Shown here: piece after piece, positions 49,617 to 58,736 of the stretch
How the letters are laid out: each line of letters starts with the position of its first letter
Position numbering within the stretch: the stretch's first letter is position 1
Source: Janthinobacterium sp. 17J80-10
GTDB lineage: Bacteria > Pseudomonadota > Gammaproteobacteria > Burkholderiales > Burkholderiaceae_D
Length of the DNA stretch: 64,000 nucleotides
Reading direction: 5' to 3'
Assembly: GCF_004114795.1 (NCBI RefSeq)
Contig: NZ_CP035311.1
Span: forward strand, 3,286,001 to 3,350,000
The notes under the pieces: generated by a model
What the model saw: only the letters and a program-made list of their open reading frames with translations
The model's database searches: none
What the model was told of the DNA's origin: nothing
Position numbers and translations under genes: made by a program

Positions 49617-49772
49617 GCTCTATTTAACCTGGGAACGCAAAGCGCCAGAGTTTACACCAGGGCGGGTGCCTGTGCCCGGATGAGCGGCCGGGCGTTGCAA
49701 CTGCTAAAATTGCAGTGACGTCCGGATCCGGGCGCCCCTCTTTTCCCGAATTGAAGGCTCTTTTTTAGATTC

Positions 49773-50141
49773 ATGACTTGCCCGCCTGCCATCATGCGTC
49801 AACGCCTTGCCCCGAGCGCCATCGTGTTCGTGGCAATGCTATTGTTCGCCCAATGGCTTGGCCTGGCCCACCGCATCGAACACGGCAGGCCAGCGCAGGC
49901 GACGCAACTAGCGCAAGTCAACCTGCCCGCCCTGCAAGGCGATAGCGCGGGATATGACAAGGCACTGGAACACAACTGCGCCCTGTTCGATGGCGCCGCA
50001 CTCGCCACCGCACTCCACTCCCCCTCCGTCAGCCTGGCCGTCCTGCCAGGTGCAAAAATACTGGCGCTCTGGACGGCCTTTGCTTCCTGGGATGCGCCGG
50101 TCCTGCTGCATTTCTCCTCCCGCGCGCCGCCGCTTGCCTGA
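49773..50141 (+). CDS. Small SRAPP-tailed protein upstream of the ZnuD-like receptor
   Basis: A 122-residue protein with one N-terminal hydrophobic segment (about residues 13-30) and an end reading HFSSRAPPLA. This tail is typical of small DUF2946-like proteins next to metal-related TonB receptor genes. Histidines (HRIEHG, LEHNC) could bind metal. Function unknown. The start is uncertain (49773 or 49794). It precedes the TonB receptor by 83 bases on the same strand and probably shares its transcript. Confidence 0.6.
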   Translation: MTCPPAIMRQRLAPSAIVFVAMLLFAQWLGLAHRIEHGRPAQATQLAQVNLPALQGDSAGYDKALEHNCALFDGAALATALHSPSVSLAVLPGAKILALWTAFASWDAPVLLHFSSRAPPLA

Positions 50142-50224
50142 TTTCCTGCCGCTCACCCGAATTTCGTGAAGCGCCCTCCTGCACGCAGGGGAAGCGCTCG
50201 CGCAGCATTCTTTAGGAAATCAAA

Positions 50225-52237
50225 ATGCAACTGCAACATACACCCATGGCGCACGCCATCATGGCGTGTGCCGCCAGCCTGCCGCTGGCGGCACACGCCC
50301 AGACAGACCCGCAAACCCTCGCGCCGGTGATCGTCAGCGCCACCCCTTTTGCCGCCAGCGAGGATGCGCAAATTCTTACGCCGGCAAAAATCCTGGCCGG
50401 CAGCGAATTGCGCGACAAATTGGGCGCAACACTTGGCGATACCCTGTCACGCGAACTGGGGGTATCGGCCTCGGCCTTCGGCGCCGGCGCCTCCCGCCCC
50501 ATCATTCGCGGATTCGAAGGACCGCGGGTGAAAATCCTGCAAAACGGCATGTCGGTATCCGACGTCTCCAGTCTGTCCAATGACCATGCCGTTGCAGCCG
50601 ATTTCGCCACGGCCCGCCAGATTGAAATTCTGCGCGGCCCGGCGGCACTGCTGTATGGCTCGGGAGCGATCGGCGGACTCGTCAATGTCGTCAATGAGCG
50701 TATCCCGACCCAGCTGCTCCCCAAGGCGACCGGCGAAGCGGAGCTGCGCGCGAGTTCGGCCGACCGCGGCAAGGCGATGTCACTGGCAGTCGACGGCAGT
50801 GCCGGCAAGACCGGCCTGCACCTGGATGCCCAGGCGCGCGACACGGGCGATTACCGCATTCCCGGTTTAGCCGCGCCGGCCGATCAGAACTCTGCCTCCG
50901 GCCGCCTGCCCAACTCCTTTACCAACCAGCACAGCCTCGGGGTGGGGATATCGCACGTGGACGACTGGGGGCACATCGGCGCATCGGCCGGCATGCTTGA
51001 CGACCGCTATGGCATCCCTACCGATGAACGCGCCTTCATCGACTTGCAAAAGAGCCGCTACGACGTCGATGGCCTGCTCAGAAACCCGCTGCCCGGCCTG
51101 GCATCGCTGAAGCTCAAGCTCGGCTATACCGACTACCGTCACACGGAAAAGGCGCAGGATGGCACGCCAGCCGCCGACTTCCTGAATCGCGTACTGGAAA
51201 CCCGCTTCGAAGCCACGCACCTGCCATTGGCCGGCTGGCGCGGCAACTTTGGCTTGCAAACCGAACACAGCAACTACGCGGCGCTGGCTGCCGACACCGG
51301 GAGACCCGATACCGTGCCCAAAACCCGGTCCAGCTTCCTGGCCGCTTTCCTGGTCGAAGAGCGCGATTTCGGTCCATTACGGGCCAGCGCAGGACTGCGC
51401 CTCGAATCGGTCAGGCGCGCGCCGGATACACCCAGTGGCCTGGCGCGGCGCAGCTTCGACCTGGCTTCCTGGTCGCTGGGAGGCCTGTGGCAATTCATGC
51501 CGGGCTATAGTGCCGGCGCCACCTGGTCGCTGGCGCAACGCGCGCCCAGCACCGAAGAACTGTATTCGAACGGCCCGCACGAGTCGACCGCCACCTTCGA
51601 TGTCGGCAATGCCTCCCTCGCCAAGGAAACTTCGCGCAACCTCGAAATCTCCCTGCAGAAAACCGCGGGGCTGGTGCGCTGGAAAGCCAACCTGTTCCAG
51701 AATGCGGTCGACAACTTCGTCTATGGCCGCATGCCCGGCGTCAGTGTCGATGAAAACGGCGCGCCTGATCCGGCTGGCGAATTCACGCAGCGCTTCTGGT
51801 CGCAAGGCGACGCCACCGTGCACGGCGCAGAAGCCGAAGTCAGTTACAACTTGCGCGGCCAGGGCTGGTCGGTGCGTGGCTTCGCCGATACCTCGCGTGG
51901 CCGCCTGAAAGGCGCCGGCAACCTGCCGCTGCAGCCGGCGACGCGCTTCGGCGTCGACGTCGGCTATCGCCAGGGTGCCTGGCGCAGCGGGCTATCGCTG
52001 CTCCACGCGCAAAGACAGGACCGCCTGGCGGCGTTTGAAACCACGCCCACTGCCGGCTACACGCAAGTCGATGCCAACCTGGCCTGGACGCAGCGCCATG
52101 GCGGTTACCGCGTGACCTGGTTTGCGCTTGTGCGGAATTTGCTGGATGAGGACATACGCGTATCGACCGCGGTGCTGAAGGATCGCGCACCGCTGGCCGG
52201 CCGTAACCTGGTGCTCGGCATGCGCGTGAATTTTTAA
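50225..52237 (+). CDS. ZnuD-like TonB-dependent receptor
   Basis: A 670-residue outer membrane receptor with a signal peptide ending near AHAQT. The plug shows VIVSATPF, RPIIRGFEGPRVKILQNGMSV, SLSNDHAVAADF, and RQIEILRGPAALLYGSGAIGGLVNVVNERIP, like ZnuD of Neisseria and its zinc-receptor relatives. The barrel ends in Phe. AGGAAATCAAA precedes the ATG. Zinc uptake is the likely role; copper or haem uptake are alternatives. The exbBD pair at 16-17 kb could energise it. It converges on the Mut7-C gene with two bases between stops. Confidence 0.85.
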   Translation: MQLQHTPMAHAIMACAASLPLAAHAQTDPQTLAPVIVSATPFAASEDAQILTPAKILAGSELRDKLGATLGDTLSRELGVSASAFGAGASRPIIRGFEGPRVKILQNGMSVSDVSSLSNDHAVAADFATARQIEILRGPAALLYGSGAIGGLVNVVNERIPTQLLPKATGEAELRASSADRGKAMSLAVDGSAGKTGLHLDAQARDTGDYRIPGLAAPADQNSASGRLPNSFTNQHSLGVGISHVDDWGHIGASAGMLDDRYGIPTDERAFIDLQKSRYDVDGLLRNPLPGLASLKLKLGYTDYRHTEKAQDGTPAADFLNRVLETRFEATHLPLAGWRGNFGLQTEHSNYAALAADTGRPDTVPKTRSSFLAAFLVEERDFGPLRASAGLRLESVRRAPDTPSGLARRSFDLASWSLGGLWQFMPGYSAGATWSLAQRAPSTEELYSNGPHESTATFDVGNASLAKETSRNLEISLQKTAGLVRWKANLFQNAVDNFVYGRMPGVSVDENGAPDPAGEFTQRFWSQGDATVHGAEAEVSYNLRGQGWSVRGFADTSRGRLKGAGNLPLQPATRFGVDVGYRQGAWRSGLSLLHAQRQDRLAAFETTPTAGYTQVDANLAWTQRHGGYRVTWFALVRNLLDEDIRVSTAVLKDRAPLAGRNLVLGMRVNF

Positions 52238-52239
52238 GA

Positions 52240-53004
52240 TCAGGTGACAGCCCCGCCCGGGCGCATCGTCGCCAGCAAGGCAGCGATGCGCCTGCGCATG
52301 CGCGCCACGTGCGCACCGTCCCAGTAGACCTGGCAGCAGGCCGTGCAGCGTTGAAAATGCTGCTGGCATGCGCTGCTACGCACAGGCAAATGATGCTCGA
52401 CCACATTCTTTGCCACCGGTTCCAGCACGCCGTTGCACTTCAGGCAGCGTGACAGGGGCCGTATTTGCCCGGCCAGATCATACCGTTCCATCACCTCCGA
52501 CAATTGCGCGTCGCTGCCGGTAGCGTACAGGTAGCAGCCCCGCACGATCGGCTTGCGCATCAACAAATCGCGGTCGCGCGTCAGCACGATCCGCTGTTCC
52601 TCCACGACTATGCGGACAATCTCGTCGTCGGCAAAATCATTGCGATATAAAACGTCAAATCCAAGCATGCGCAAGTCGCGCGCCAGGCGCCCCAAATGCG
52701 CATCGGCGACAAACAAAGGCAAACCGTGTGGCTGCAGGGATGCAGGGGATTGAGAATCGCCCCGCAACCTGGCAAAGCGCGGATAGACACTGACATGATC
52801 CTGCTCGCGCAAGCGATAGGAAAAATCGACCGGGTCCCCGTTCGCCAGAATCAGTGCGACTTCCGTATGCGGTACGCCGAGGGCCTCGACCATGTGCTTG
52901 ACGCTGGCATCCTGAGCGCAACGACGTTCAAAGCTGCGCTGGCGCAATGCCGGCGATACGAACCGGTTGAGCTCTGCATAAAAGCGGAACCAGGCTTGTG
53001 TCAT
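52240..53004 (-). CDS. Mut7-C RNase domain protein with N-terminal ubiquitin-like domain
   Basis: A 254-residue protein. The N-terminal Mut7-C ubiquitin-like domain (about 5-80) is followed by a PIN-like Mut7-C domain (LFVADAHLGRLARDLRMLGFDVLY; ADDEIV; VLTRDRDLL) with conserved Asp residues. The end bears CLKCNG and CTACC, a zinc-binding pair. Related domains occur in the eukaryotic Mut-7 exonuclease; the bacterial role is unknown. I use the ATG at 53004 with GGGAG upstream; a GTG at 53022 is less likely. Confidence 0.85.
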   Translation of the reverse strand: MTQAWFRFYAELNRFVSPALRQRSFERRCAQDASVKHMVEALGVPHTEVALILANGDPVDFSYRLREQDHVSVYPRFARLRGDSQSPASLQPHGLPLFVADAHLGRLARDLRMLGFDVLYRNDFADDEIVRIVVEEQRIVLTRDRDLLMRKPIVRGCYLYATGSDAQLSEVMERYDLAGQIRPLSRCLKCNGVLEPVAKNVVEHHLPVRSSACQQHFQRCTACCQVYWDGAHVARMRRRIAALLATMRPGGAVT

Positions 53005-53072
53005 GGCACGCACTCCCGCCACGTGAAGCCAAGGCTGAACGGCACCCGCGGAGAACTCTGCGTGCCGACCGT

Positions 53073-53627
53073 TTACCTTGTCCGGGCTTGCCGGGCAGCG
53101 TTATCAAGCTGCTTTGCTGCCGCAATAAAACTGGTTTCCATCTCATCGAGAATCTGCCTGCTGGCGTGGGTAATTTGTTCCAGGCTGGCATTCGCATGAT
53201 CAAACCCCATGCGGATTGCATGCCCGAAGCGCGGGTAGCCTGCCGTCGCACCATGAGAAACATCAGCCACCAGCTCGGCAACCTCAAGATTGGTTTCAGA
53301 CAGCTGGGTGCCGAGCAATCCCAGCAGCTCCGACTGCGTACCAGCAACAATCCCTGCAACATTACAGGCATACGAAGCCACTTTTCTGGACGATGTCCTG
53401 GCCCGGGCACCCGCGACCGCCGCAAATTCCTGCGGCGTTTTTGCCCGTATGCCTTGTAGCACAGTATCTTCAGCTTCTTGCAGCGACACCTTTGCCGCAC
53501 GCGCATTCAGGTTCGCAAATTTTTGCGCACTTTCCAGCAACTTTCCACCCAGGGCGGTGTTCAGGTCGACCTGAAGTTCCGCACTGCTTTGACTGGCTTC
53601 TGAAAAATGATCACGGATCGTAAACAT
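53073..53627 (-). CDS. Phasin family protein
   Basis: A 184-residue helical protein of the phasin type, with ALGGKLLESAQKFANLNARAAKVSLQEAEDTV and long amphipathic helices rich in Ala and Gln. Phasins coat polyhydroxyalkanoate granules and control their size. AAGGGG precedes the ATG. No PHA synthase gene is in the window. The product acts in the cytoplasm. Confidence 0.85.
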   Translation of the reverse strand: MFTIRDHFSEASQSSAELQVDLNTALGGKLLESAQKFANLNARAAKVSLQEAEDTVLQGIRAKTPQEFAAVAGARARTSSRKVASYACNVAGIVAGTQSELLGLLGTQLSETNLEVAELVADVSHGATAGYPRFGHAIRMGFDHANASLEQITHASRQILDEMETSFIAAAKQLDNAARQARTR

Positions 53628-53737
53628 TGTTACCCCTTCAAATCGGCTGTGACGGATAAGCCCATTCTAGGAGACCGGATTCATGCCGGCGGATTCAACG
53701 CCGATTTTGTGCGGCGCATCAATTTGATTGTAATTTT

Positions 53738-55003
53738 TTAATCACAGCCAGCATCATTCTGACTCGCCAGCCACGCCATGACGCCTGCCGCAGCCCTGTG
53801 GCCGCTGGCAAAACAAGCCGTCAGCAGATACCCGCCCGTCGGGGCTTCCCAATCAAGCATTTCACCTGCGCAAAAGACGCCCGGCAAGCAACGCGCCATC
53901 AAGCCCGCATCCAGCGCTTCGAACTGTACCCCACCGGCACTGCTGATGGCTTCGGCAATCGGCCGGACAGCACGCAATCGCAGCGGCAATGCCTTGATGG
54001 CCGCTGCGAGTCGGGCGGGATCCGCAAAAGCTTCCTTGTCCAGGCATTCGCGCAACAGGCCGGCCTTGACGCCGCTAATGCCGACGCGGCCCTGCAGATG
54101 GCTGGACAGCGAGCGCGACCCGCGTGGATGGGCGACTTCGTCGATCACACGCTGCAGCGATTTGCCCGGTGCAAGATCGATATGGACCATGGCGCTGCCG
54201 CTGCGGGCAATCTCGTCGCGCAGTCCGGCCGACGCCGCGTAGACCAGGCTGCCCTCGATGCCACTGGCGTTGACCACGAATTCGCCCTGGCGGTGCGTCA
54301 TGACGCCGTCGGCACCGGTCCAGGAAAATGCCACCGGTTTCACCGGATGACCGGCGTAGCGCTCGCGGAAATGTGCACTCCAGTCTGCTTCGAAAGCGCA
54401 ATTGGCAGGCACCAGCGGCGCAACGTCAACTCCGCGCTGCATCAGCCAGGGTAGCCAGGCGCCATCCGATCCCAGCCGGGGCCAGCTGGCGCCTCCCAGC
54501 GCCAGCACGACCGCATCGCTGGCCACGTCGACTTCACCCGCCGGCGTGGCAAAGCGCAAGCAAGGCGTGCCTGCCCCGGCACCCCAGCCCATCCAGCGAT
54601 GCCGCATGTGAAACTGCACCCCCTGCGCGCGCAAGCGCTGCAGCCAGGCGCGCAGCAAGGGGGCGGCCTTCATATCCACCGGAAAGACGCGGTTCGACGA
54701 ACCGACAAAGGTATCGATGCCCAGGCTTTTCGCCCATGCCCGCAAGTCGTCGGCATCAAAGGCCGACAGCAACGGCGCAATCTGCGCGCGCCGGCTGCCA
54801 TAGCGGGACAAAAAATTTTCGTAGGGCTCGGCATGCGTGAGATTCATGCCGCCCTTTCCTGCCAACAGGAATTTGCGGCCGACAGAAGGCATGGCGTCAT
54901 ACACATGGACTTGCATGCCGCGCGCACTCAACACTTCAGCCGCCATCAACCCGGCCGGCCCGCCTCCCACCACAGTGACCACGGAATTGCAGGAAGTCGT
55001 CAT
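53738..55003 (-). CDS. HI0933-like FAD-dependent oxidoreductase
   Basis: A 421-residue flavoprotein: dinucleotide site VTVVGGGPAGLMAAEVLSARG at the N-terminus, FAD-binding GRKFLLAGKGGMNLTH, and the C-terminal motif GVFCAGEMLDWEAPTGGYLLTACFASGHRAA. It belongs to the HI0933/YhiN type. The reaction is unknown. The ATG at 55003 matches the conserved start; the frame extends to 55081 without homology. It begins 13 bases after the rsuA-type gene, so they are likely co-transcribed. Confidence 0.88.
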   Translation of the reverse strand: MTTSCNSVVTVVGGGPAGLMAAEVLSARGMQVHVYDAMPSVGRKFLLAGKGGMNLTHAEPYENFLSRYGSRRAQIAPLLSAFDADDLRAWAKSLGIDTFVGSSNRVFPVDMKAAPLLRAWLQRLRAQGVQFHMRHRWMGWGAGAGTPCLRFATPAGEVDVASDAVVLALGGASWPRLGSDGAWLPWLMQRGVDVAPLVPANCAFEADWSAHFRERYAGHPVKPVAFSWTGADGVMTHRQGEFVVNASGIEGSLVYAASAGLRDEIARSGSAMVHIDLAPGKSLQRVIDEVAHPRGSRSLSSHLQGRVGISGVKAGLLRECLDKEAFADPARLAAAIKALPLRLRAVRPIAEAISSAGGVQFEALDAGLMARCLPGVFCAGEMLDWEAPTGGYLLTACFASGHRAAAGVMAWLASQNDAGCD

Positions 55004-55016
55004 CCGCGCGCCCCGA

Positions 55017-55748
55017 TCAGGCCACGGCAGGTGCGGGCACCAGCAATGCCAGTTGCGCCGGCTCCAGGTAACACCATTCACCTTCCGCCAGATCCAGCGC
55101 CTGGAGAGTCAGACTACCGATGGCGGTGCGGCACAGTGCACTGCAATGGTTGCCAGCCGCGGCCAGCATGCGCTTGACCTGATGGTATTTGCCCTGTTCA
55201 AGCACGATTTCAAGCCGGTGCGCATCCAGCATCCTGCAGGTGACAGCTGCCAGCGGTGCCGGTTCATCATGCAATTGCACACCTGCCAGCAGATGCGCAA
55301 TCAATTCCGGCGTCACCGGATCGTGGGTCGTTGCCTCATATAGTTTGGGCACATGGCGGCGCGGCGAGGATTGCGCATGGATGAAGGCGCCATCGTCCGA
55401 CATCAGCAGCAAGCCTGTGGTGTCATGGTCCAGCCGGCCAACCGGCTGCACGTCGCGCCAGCTCATTTGTTCCGGCAACAAAGTCAATACGCCCGGATGG
55501 TGGCTGGGTTTGCGCGAACATTCAAAGTTAGCCGGCTTGTTCAGGGCGATATAGACGTTTGCGCGATAGACCCATTCCTCGCCAAAGACGGTGAGGACCA
55601 AACCGGCGGTATCGAGGCTGGCGCGATAATCCGTCACGACAGCGCCATCGATCGATACTTCGCCATCGTCGATCAGTTGACGACAATACTTGCGGCTGCC
55701 AAATCCTTGTGACTGCAGGATGCGGTCCAGACTCAAACGGGTACTCAT
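55017..55748 (-). CDS. rsuA: RsuA-type 16S rRNA pseudouridine synthase
   Basis: A 243-residue protein: S4 domain (SLDRILQSQGFGSRKYCRQLIDDGEVSIDG) and pseudouridine synthase core with catalytic Asp in PVGRLDHDTTGLLLMSDDG and KYHQVKRMLAAAGN. RsuA makes pseudouridine 516 in 16S rRNA. The name is by similarity; related RluE/F members share the motifs. It is downstream of a RluA-type gene on the same strand, with 51 bases between. Confidence 0.87.
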   Translation of the reverse strand: MSTRLSLDRILQSQGFGSRKYCRQLIDDGEVSIDGAVVTDYRASLDTAGLVLTVFGEEWVYRANVYIALNKPANFECSRKPSHHPGVLTLLPEQMSWRDVQPVGRLDHDTTGLLLMSDDGAFIHAQSSPRRHVPKLYEATTHDPVTPELIAHLLAGVQLHDEPAPLAAVTCRMLDAHRLEIVLEQGKYHQVKRMLAAAGNHCSALCRTAIGSLTLQALDLAEGEWCYLEPAQLALLVPAPAVA

Positions 55749-55799
55749 GGGATCAATTGAAATTTGCGGGAAAAACGGCATTGTATGCCGCAATGCCCG

Positions 55800-56720
55800 T
55801 CACCGCGCAGGTTCGAGCGTTCGTTCGCTGGCAAAATGCCGCATTAGACCGCTCAAGGGGTCAGTAAAGGCGATTTCACGCGCCAGCAACTGCAATGGCT
55901 TGGAAACATCATCTCCCTTGCACGGCAGGAGCACGGGATAAAAAGCATCATTCACAATCGGCATGCCCAATGCAGCCATGTGCACGCGCAGCTGATGCCG
56001 CCTCCCTGTGATCGGGCGCAAGCGGTACAAACTCACCGGCCCGAAATTCTCCAGCAACTCGATGTGCGTTTCCGCGTTCGGCTCGCCGTCCACTTCCTTC
56101 ATACAAATGAATGGCTCGCCTTCGGCCATGCGGCTGCGATAAATCAAGGGAAACTGCAGCTCCGGCCGCGTCGGCGCCAGGGCTTCGTAAACCTTGTCCA
56201 TGGCGCGCTGCTGGAACAGGGCCTGGTAAATGCCGCGCGTGGCACGGTTATGCGAAAACAGCACCACCCCCGCAGTTTCGCGGTCGAGTCGGTGGATCGG
56301 GGTCAAATCCTGCAAGCCTGTGCGCTGCTTGAGCCGTGCCAGCAGTGTTTCGCGCACAAAACGACCGGTGGGAATCACTGGCAAGAAATGCGGTTTGTCT
56401 GCAACGAGGATGTGCTCATCCTGGAACAGGATGGTTTCGGCAAAAGGAATCGGGGTTTCGTGCGCCAGCTCGCGGTAATAGAAAATGCACGCGCCGCGCC
56501 GGTAGGATGTGTCAGCGCGCACGGGGATGCCTTCCAGATCGACCACGTCGCCTTTTTCCATGCGTGCGGTCCACTCGGCCTGGCTCACTCCAGGAAACCG
56601 TGCAACCAGGAATTCCAGCATGTTGGCCCACTCCCCCGCGTCCAGCCACAGGTAACTCGGCGAAATGCCGTCGCGCACCGGCAAAGGCGGCGCCGGCCTG
56701 GGCCGCCTGGAACGGCTCAT
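55800..56720 (-). CDS. RluA-type pseudouridine synthase
   Basis: A 306-residue protein. The catalytic Asp is in PIHRLDRETAGVVLFS; the later motif RPITGRRHQLRVHMAALGMPIVND is typical of the RluA family. Like RluA/TruC relatives it has no S4 domain. The target (23S rRNA or tRNA position) cannot be assigned from sequence. It lies between the CYTH gene and the RsuA-type gene, all minus strand. Confidence 0.88.
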   Translation of the reverse strand: MSRSRRPRPAPPLPVRDGISPSYLWLDAGEWANMLEFLVARFPGVSQAEWTARMEKGDVVDLEGIPVRADTSYRRGACIFYYRELAHETPIPFAETILFQDEHILVADKPHFLPVIPTGRFVRETLLARLKQRTGLQDLTPIHRLDRETAGVVLFSHNRATRGIYQALFQQRAMDKVYEALAPTRPELQFPLIYRSRMAEGEPFICMKEVDGEPNAETHIELLENFGPVSLYRLRPITGRRHQLRVHMAALGMPIVNDAFYPVLLPCKGDDVSKPLQLLAREIAFTDPLSGLMRHFASERTLEPAR

Positions 56721-56736
56721 TTCGTCCCCCGTTGCA

Positions 56737-57201
56737 TCACCAGGTGGAAAAGGGATGGGCGATCAGGCTGGAATTGAAATAGCGCGCGTCGTCAGAAACT
56801 TCCTGCCCCACCCATTCCGGCAAATCGATCACCTGGTCTGCACTGTCGAGTTCGACTTCCGCCACGACCAGGCCAAAATTGTCGCCCAAAAACTCATCGA
56901 TTTCCCAACACAGGCCTTGCCAATCGACCGTATAACGGCGTTTTTCGATCAATGGCTTCAGGCAAAGCTGATCGAGCATTTCGGCGGCATCGGCAAGCGG
57001 GATTTCATATTCGAATTCGGCGCGCGCCAGTGCTTTTGCCAAGCCTTTGATCGTCAAAAACGCCCGCTCGCCGGCAATGCGCACGCGCACGGTGCGCGCC
57101 TTGTCGGTGGAAAGATAACCTTGCCGGTACAGGATGCCCGCGGCAGCCGCTTTCCAGGCGTCGCCGCTTACTAGAAACTTGCGTTCGATTTCGATAGCCA
57201 T
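56737..57201 (-). CDS. CYTH domain protein (triphosphate tunnel enzyme)
   Basis: A 154-residue protein starting MAIEIERKFLV, with the EIERK form of the ExExK motif. Further tunnel residues show in TVRVRIAGERAFLTIKG, EFEYEIPL, KRRYTVDW, WEIDEF and VVAEVELDS. Bacterial members hydrolyse tripolyphosphate or other triphosphates. It is first in a minus-strand group with two pseudouridine synthases and the flavoprotein. Start at the ATG at 57201, not the longer frame. Confidence 0.9.
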   Translation of the reverse strand: MAIEIERKFLVSGDAWKAAAAGILYRQGYLSTDKARTVRVRIAGERAFLTIKGLAKALARAEFEYEIPLADAAEMLDQLCLKPLIEKRRYTVDWQGLCWEIDEFLGDNFGLVVAEVELDSADQVIDLPEWVGQEVSDDARYFNSSLIAHPFSTW

Positions 57202-57260
57202 GACTTGCTCTTGGTAATGAGCGCACAGGATAGCAAAAATCGGGCACATCGGCGCCATGA

Positions 57261-57286
57261 AAAAAGGCAGCCCGCGGGCTGCCTTT
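57261..57286 (-). terminator. Intrinsic terminator of the PEP-CTERM gene
   Basis: A perfect palindrome, AAAGGCAGCCCG / CGGGCTGCCTTT, with T run on the minus strand, 33 bases after the PEP-CTERM gene stop. Confidence 0.82.
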
Positions 57287-57318
57287 CCTGACGCTGAGTC
57301 CGTTTAACGCTTACGGAT

Positions 57319-58095
57319 TCAAGCCTTTTTGCGCTTGGCAGCCAGCAAGCCCAGCAAGCCCAGGCCGAACAGGGCAATGCCAGCTGGTTCCGGAACCGGG
57401 TTGGAGCTGGAGAACGTACCGGCTTCGATGAACACGCCGGAATCCAGGATCGAATCGCCCAGGTCTGAAATACGGAACTCAAAGGTATTGGTGCTGCCCA
57501 GGGTCAGGCCGGTTGCCTGCGCGATCAGGACGGTGGTCAAACCATCGTATTGGGTATCCAGGCCCAGTACCGTATTGTCGCGATAAAAGGCGGAATTGGT
57601 CGAGTTGTTGACATTGTTAATGGAAACGACACCAGCGCCGCCCGGCAGCAGAGCGATGTTCACACCATTCAGCAGCAGTTCGAACGTGTCATTGAAGGAA
57701 GATCCCACGTACTCGTTATATTCTTCCGATGCAAACACATACTTGAAGAAAACATCACCAGTGTCGCTCGTGAAATCGAATTTCAGGGACGTTGTGGTGC
57801 CGCCGCCGCCGCAGCTGGCGCTGGTATTCGGGCCAGGTGCGCAATTCACGGTGCCGGTAGTCAGCAAAACGCCGCTGTTGAAACCAACCGACGCAGCGCC
57901 ACCGGTGAAGGTGCCGGCGCCCGTCGTGCTGGCTGCACTCAACGTGGCGTTGCTGATCGAGATGCCGGAACCACCCAAGGCATTTGCCAATGCCGTAGCA
58001 TCATTACTGGCGGAAACGACCAGAGCGCTTGCCGAGCTTGCAGCCAACGACATGGTCACAGCAGCGACAAGAGCGCTGAATTTGGAAAATTTCAT
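57319..58095 (-). CDS. Choice-of-anchor L-type PEP-CTERM surface protein
   Basis: A 258-residue exported protein. A signal peptide (to about residue 24, SSASALVV) is followed by a beta-rich Ser/Thr/Gly-rich domain with FASEEYNEYVGSSFNDTFELLLNG and VSINNVNNSTNSAFY, the choice-of-anchor L pattern. The end is a PEP-CTERM tail: PVPEP, a hydrophobic helix and KRKKA. Exosortase A should recognise the PEP motif and anchor or process the protein. A sigma-54-like promoter lies upstream. It is divergent from the exosortase-associated genes. Confidence 0.92.
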   Translation of the reverse strand: MKFSKFSALVAAVTMSLAASSASALVVSASNDATALANALGGSGISISNATLSAASTTGAGTFTGGAASVGFNSGVLLTTGTVNCAPGPNTSASCGGGGTTTSLKFDFTSDTGDVFFKYVFASEEYNEYVGSSFNDTFELLLNGVNIALLPGGAGVVSINNVNNSTNSAFYRDNTVLGLDTQYDGLTTVLIAQATGLTLGSTNTFEFRISDLGDSILDSGVFIEAGTFSSSNPVPEPAGIALFGLGLLGLLAAKRKKA

Positions 58096-58484
58096 GGTTA
58101 ACTCCCTTTACGTTATTTTCGAAAACATTTCAAAAAAACAATTACCGCAAGTAGTTAAGCGAAATCCATGCCAAAATTTATTTACCATTAAATTCAATAA
58201 CTTATATTTTTTTAATTAAACAATCGTCAAGATTTGTAAAATCATCCGACACAGCCGCTGACGGTAAAACTTAGGAAACGCTGCAGAACTGTGGACCACC
58301 ATATCCTTAGAGAAAGACAAATTCGATATTGCTACGTCCACGTCGCGGCTCCCTTTTCAAGTATTGATAAGGTATCATCATAAAAATGCCAGTCGGCACT
58401 TCCGTAAGCCACGCGCTCCGGTACGACCTGAAAAATATCAGCCTGGAAACTAAAGTTTTTATTCTTCCGCACAGAAAATCAACC
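58096..58484. other. Divergent control region PEP-CTERM / acyl carrier protein genes
   Basis: 389 bases, AT-rich, without a credible gene; the frame from 58386 to the ACP start shows no homology. It holds the sigma-54-like site (58158-58173) and the inverted repeat TGATA-AGG-TATCA (58365-58377), an operator candidate for the ACP side. Confidence 0.6.
58158..58173 (-). promoter_or_regulatory. Sigma-54 (-24/-12) promoter candidate TGGCATGGATTTCGCT
   Basis: On the minus strand this matches TGGCACG-N4-TTGCW at about 10 of 12 positions, with GG and GC correctly spaced. It lies 62 bases before the PEP-CTERM gene. RpoN with PrsK/PrsR is known to act on PEP-CTERM genes in some bacteria. Confidence 0.6.
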
Positions 58485-58736
58485 ATGCAAGCATTCGAAG
58501 AAATAAAAGCTCTGTTGATCGATACCCTCCATCTTGGAGAGCGCGGAAAACACCTCACTCAGAACACGCATTTGCTGGGCAATCTGCCAGAGCTCGATTC
58601 CATGGCTGTCCTTCACCTGATCACTGCACTTGAAGAACATTTCGGCATTGCTGTCGAGGATGACGATATCAGTGCCAGCACCTTTGAAACGGTGGCAAGC
58701 CTCACGGCATTTGTCGACAGCAAACTGGCGCAATGA
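58485..58736 (+). CDS. Exosortase A-associated acyl carrier protein
   Basis: An 83-residue ACP. Ser39 in PELDSMAVLHL is the phosphopantetheine attachment site; helices I-IV are as in other ACPs. The ATG at 58485 begins the conserved MQAFEEIKALLIDTL. Its stop overlaps the next ATG as ATGA. In exosortase-A clusters a dedicated ACP accompanies hydrolases 1 and 2 and an acyl-CoA ligase; the ligase is not visible in this window. Confidence 0.88.
   Translation: MQAFEEIKALLIDTLHLGERGKHLTQNTHLLGNLPELDSMAVLHLITALEEHFGIAVEDDDISASTFETVASLTAFVDSKLAQ

Noticed and set aside
58364-58378. TTGATAAGGTATCAT as an FNR box
   Set aside because: The half-sites are separated by five bases, not four, and the last base differs; kept only as a generic inverted repeat.
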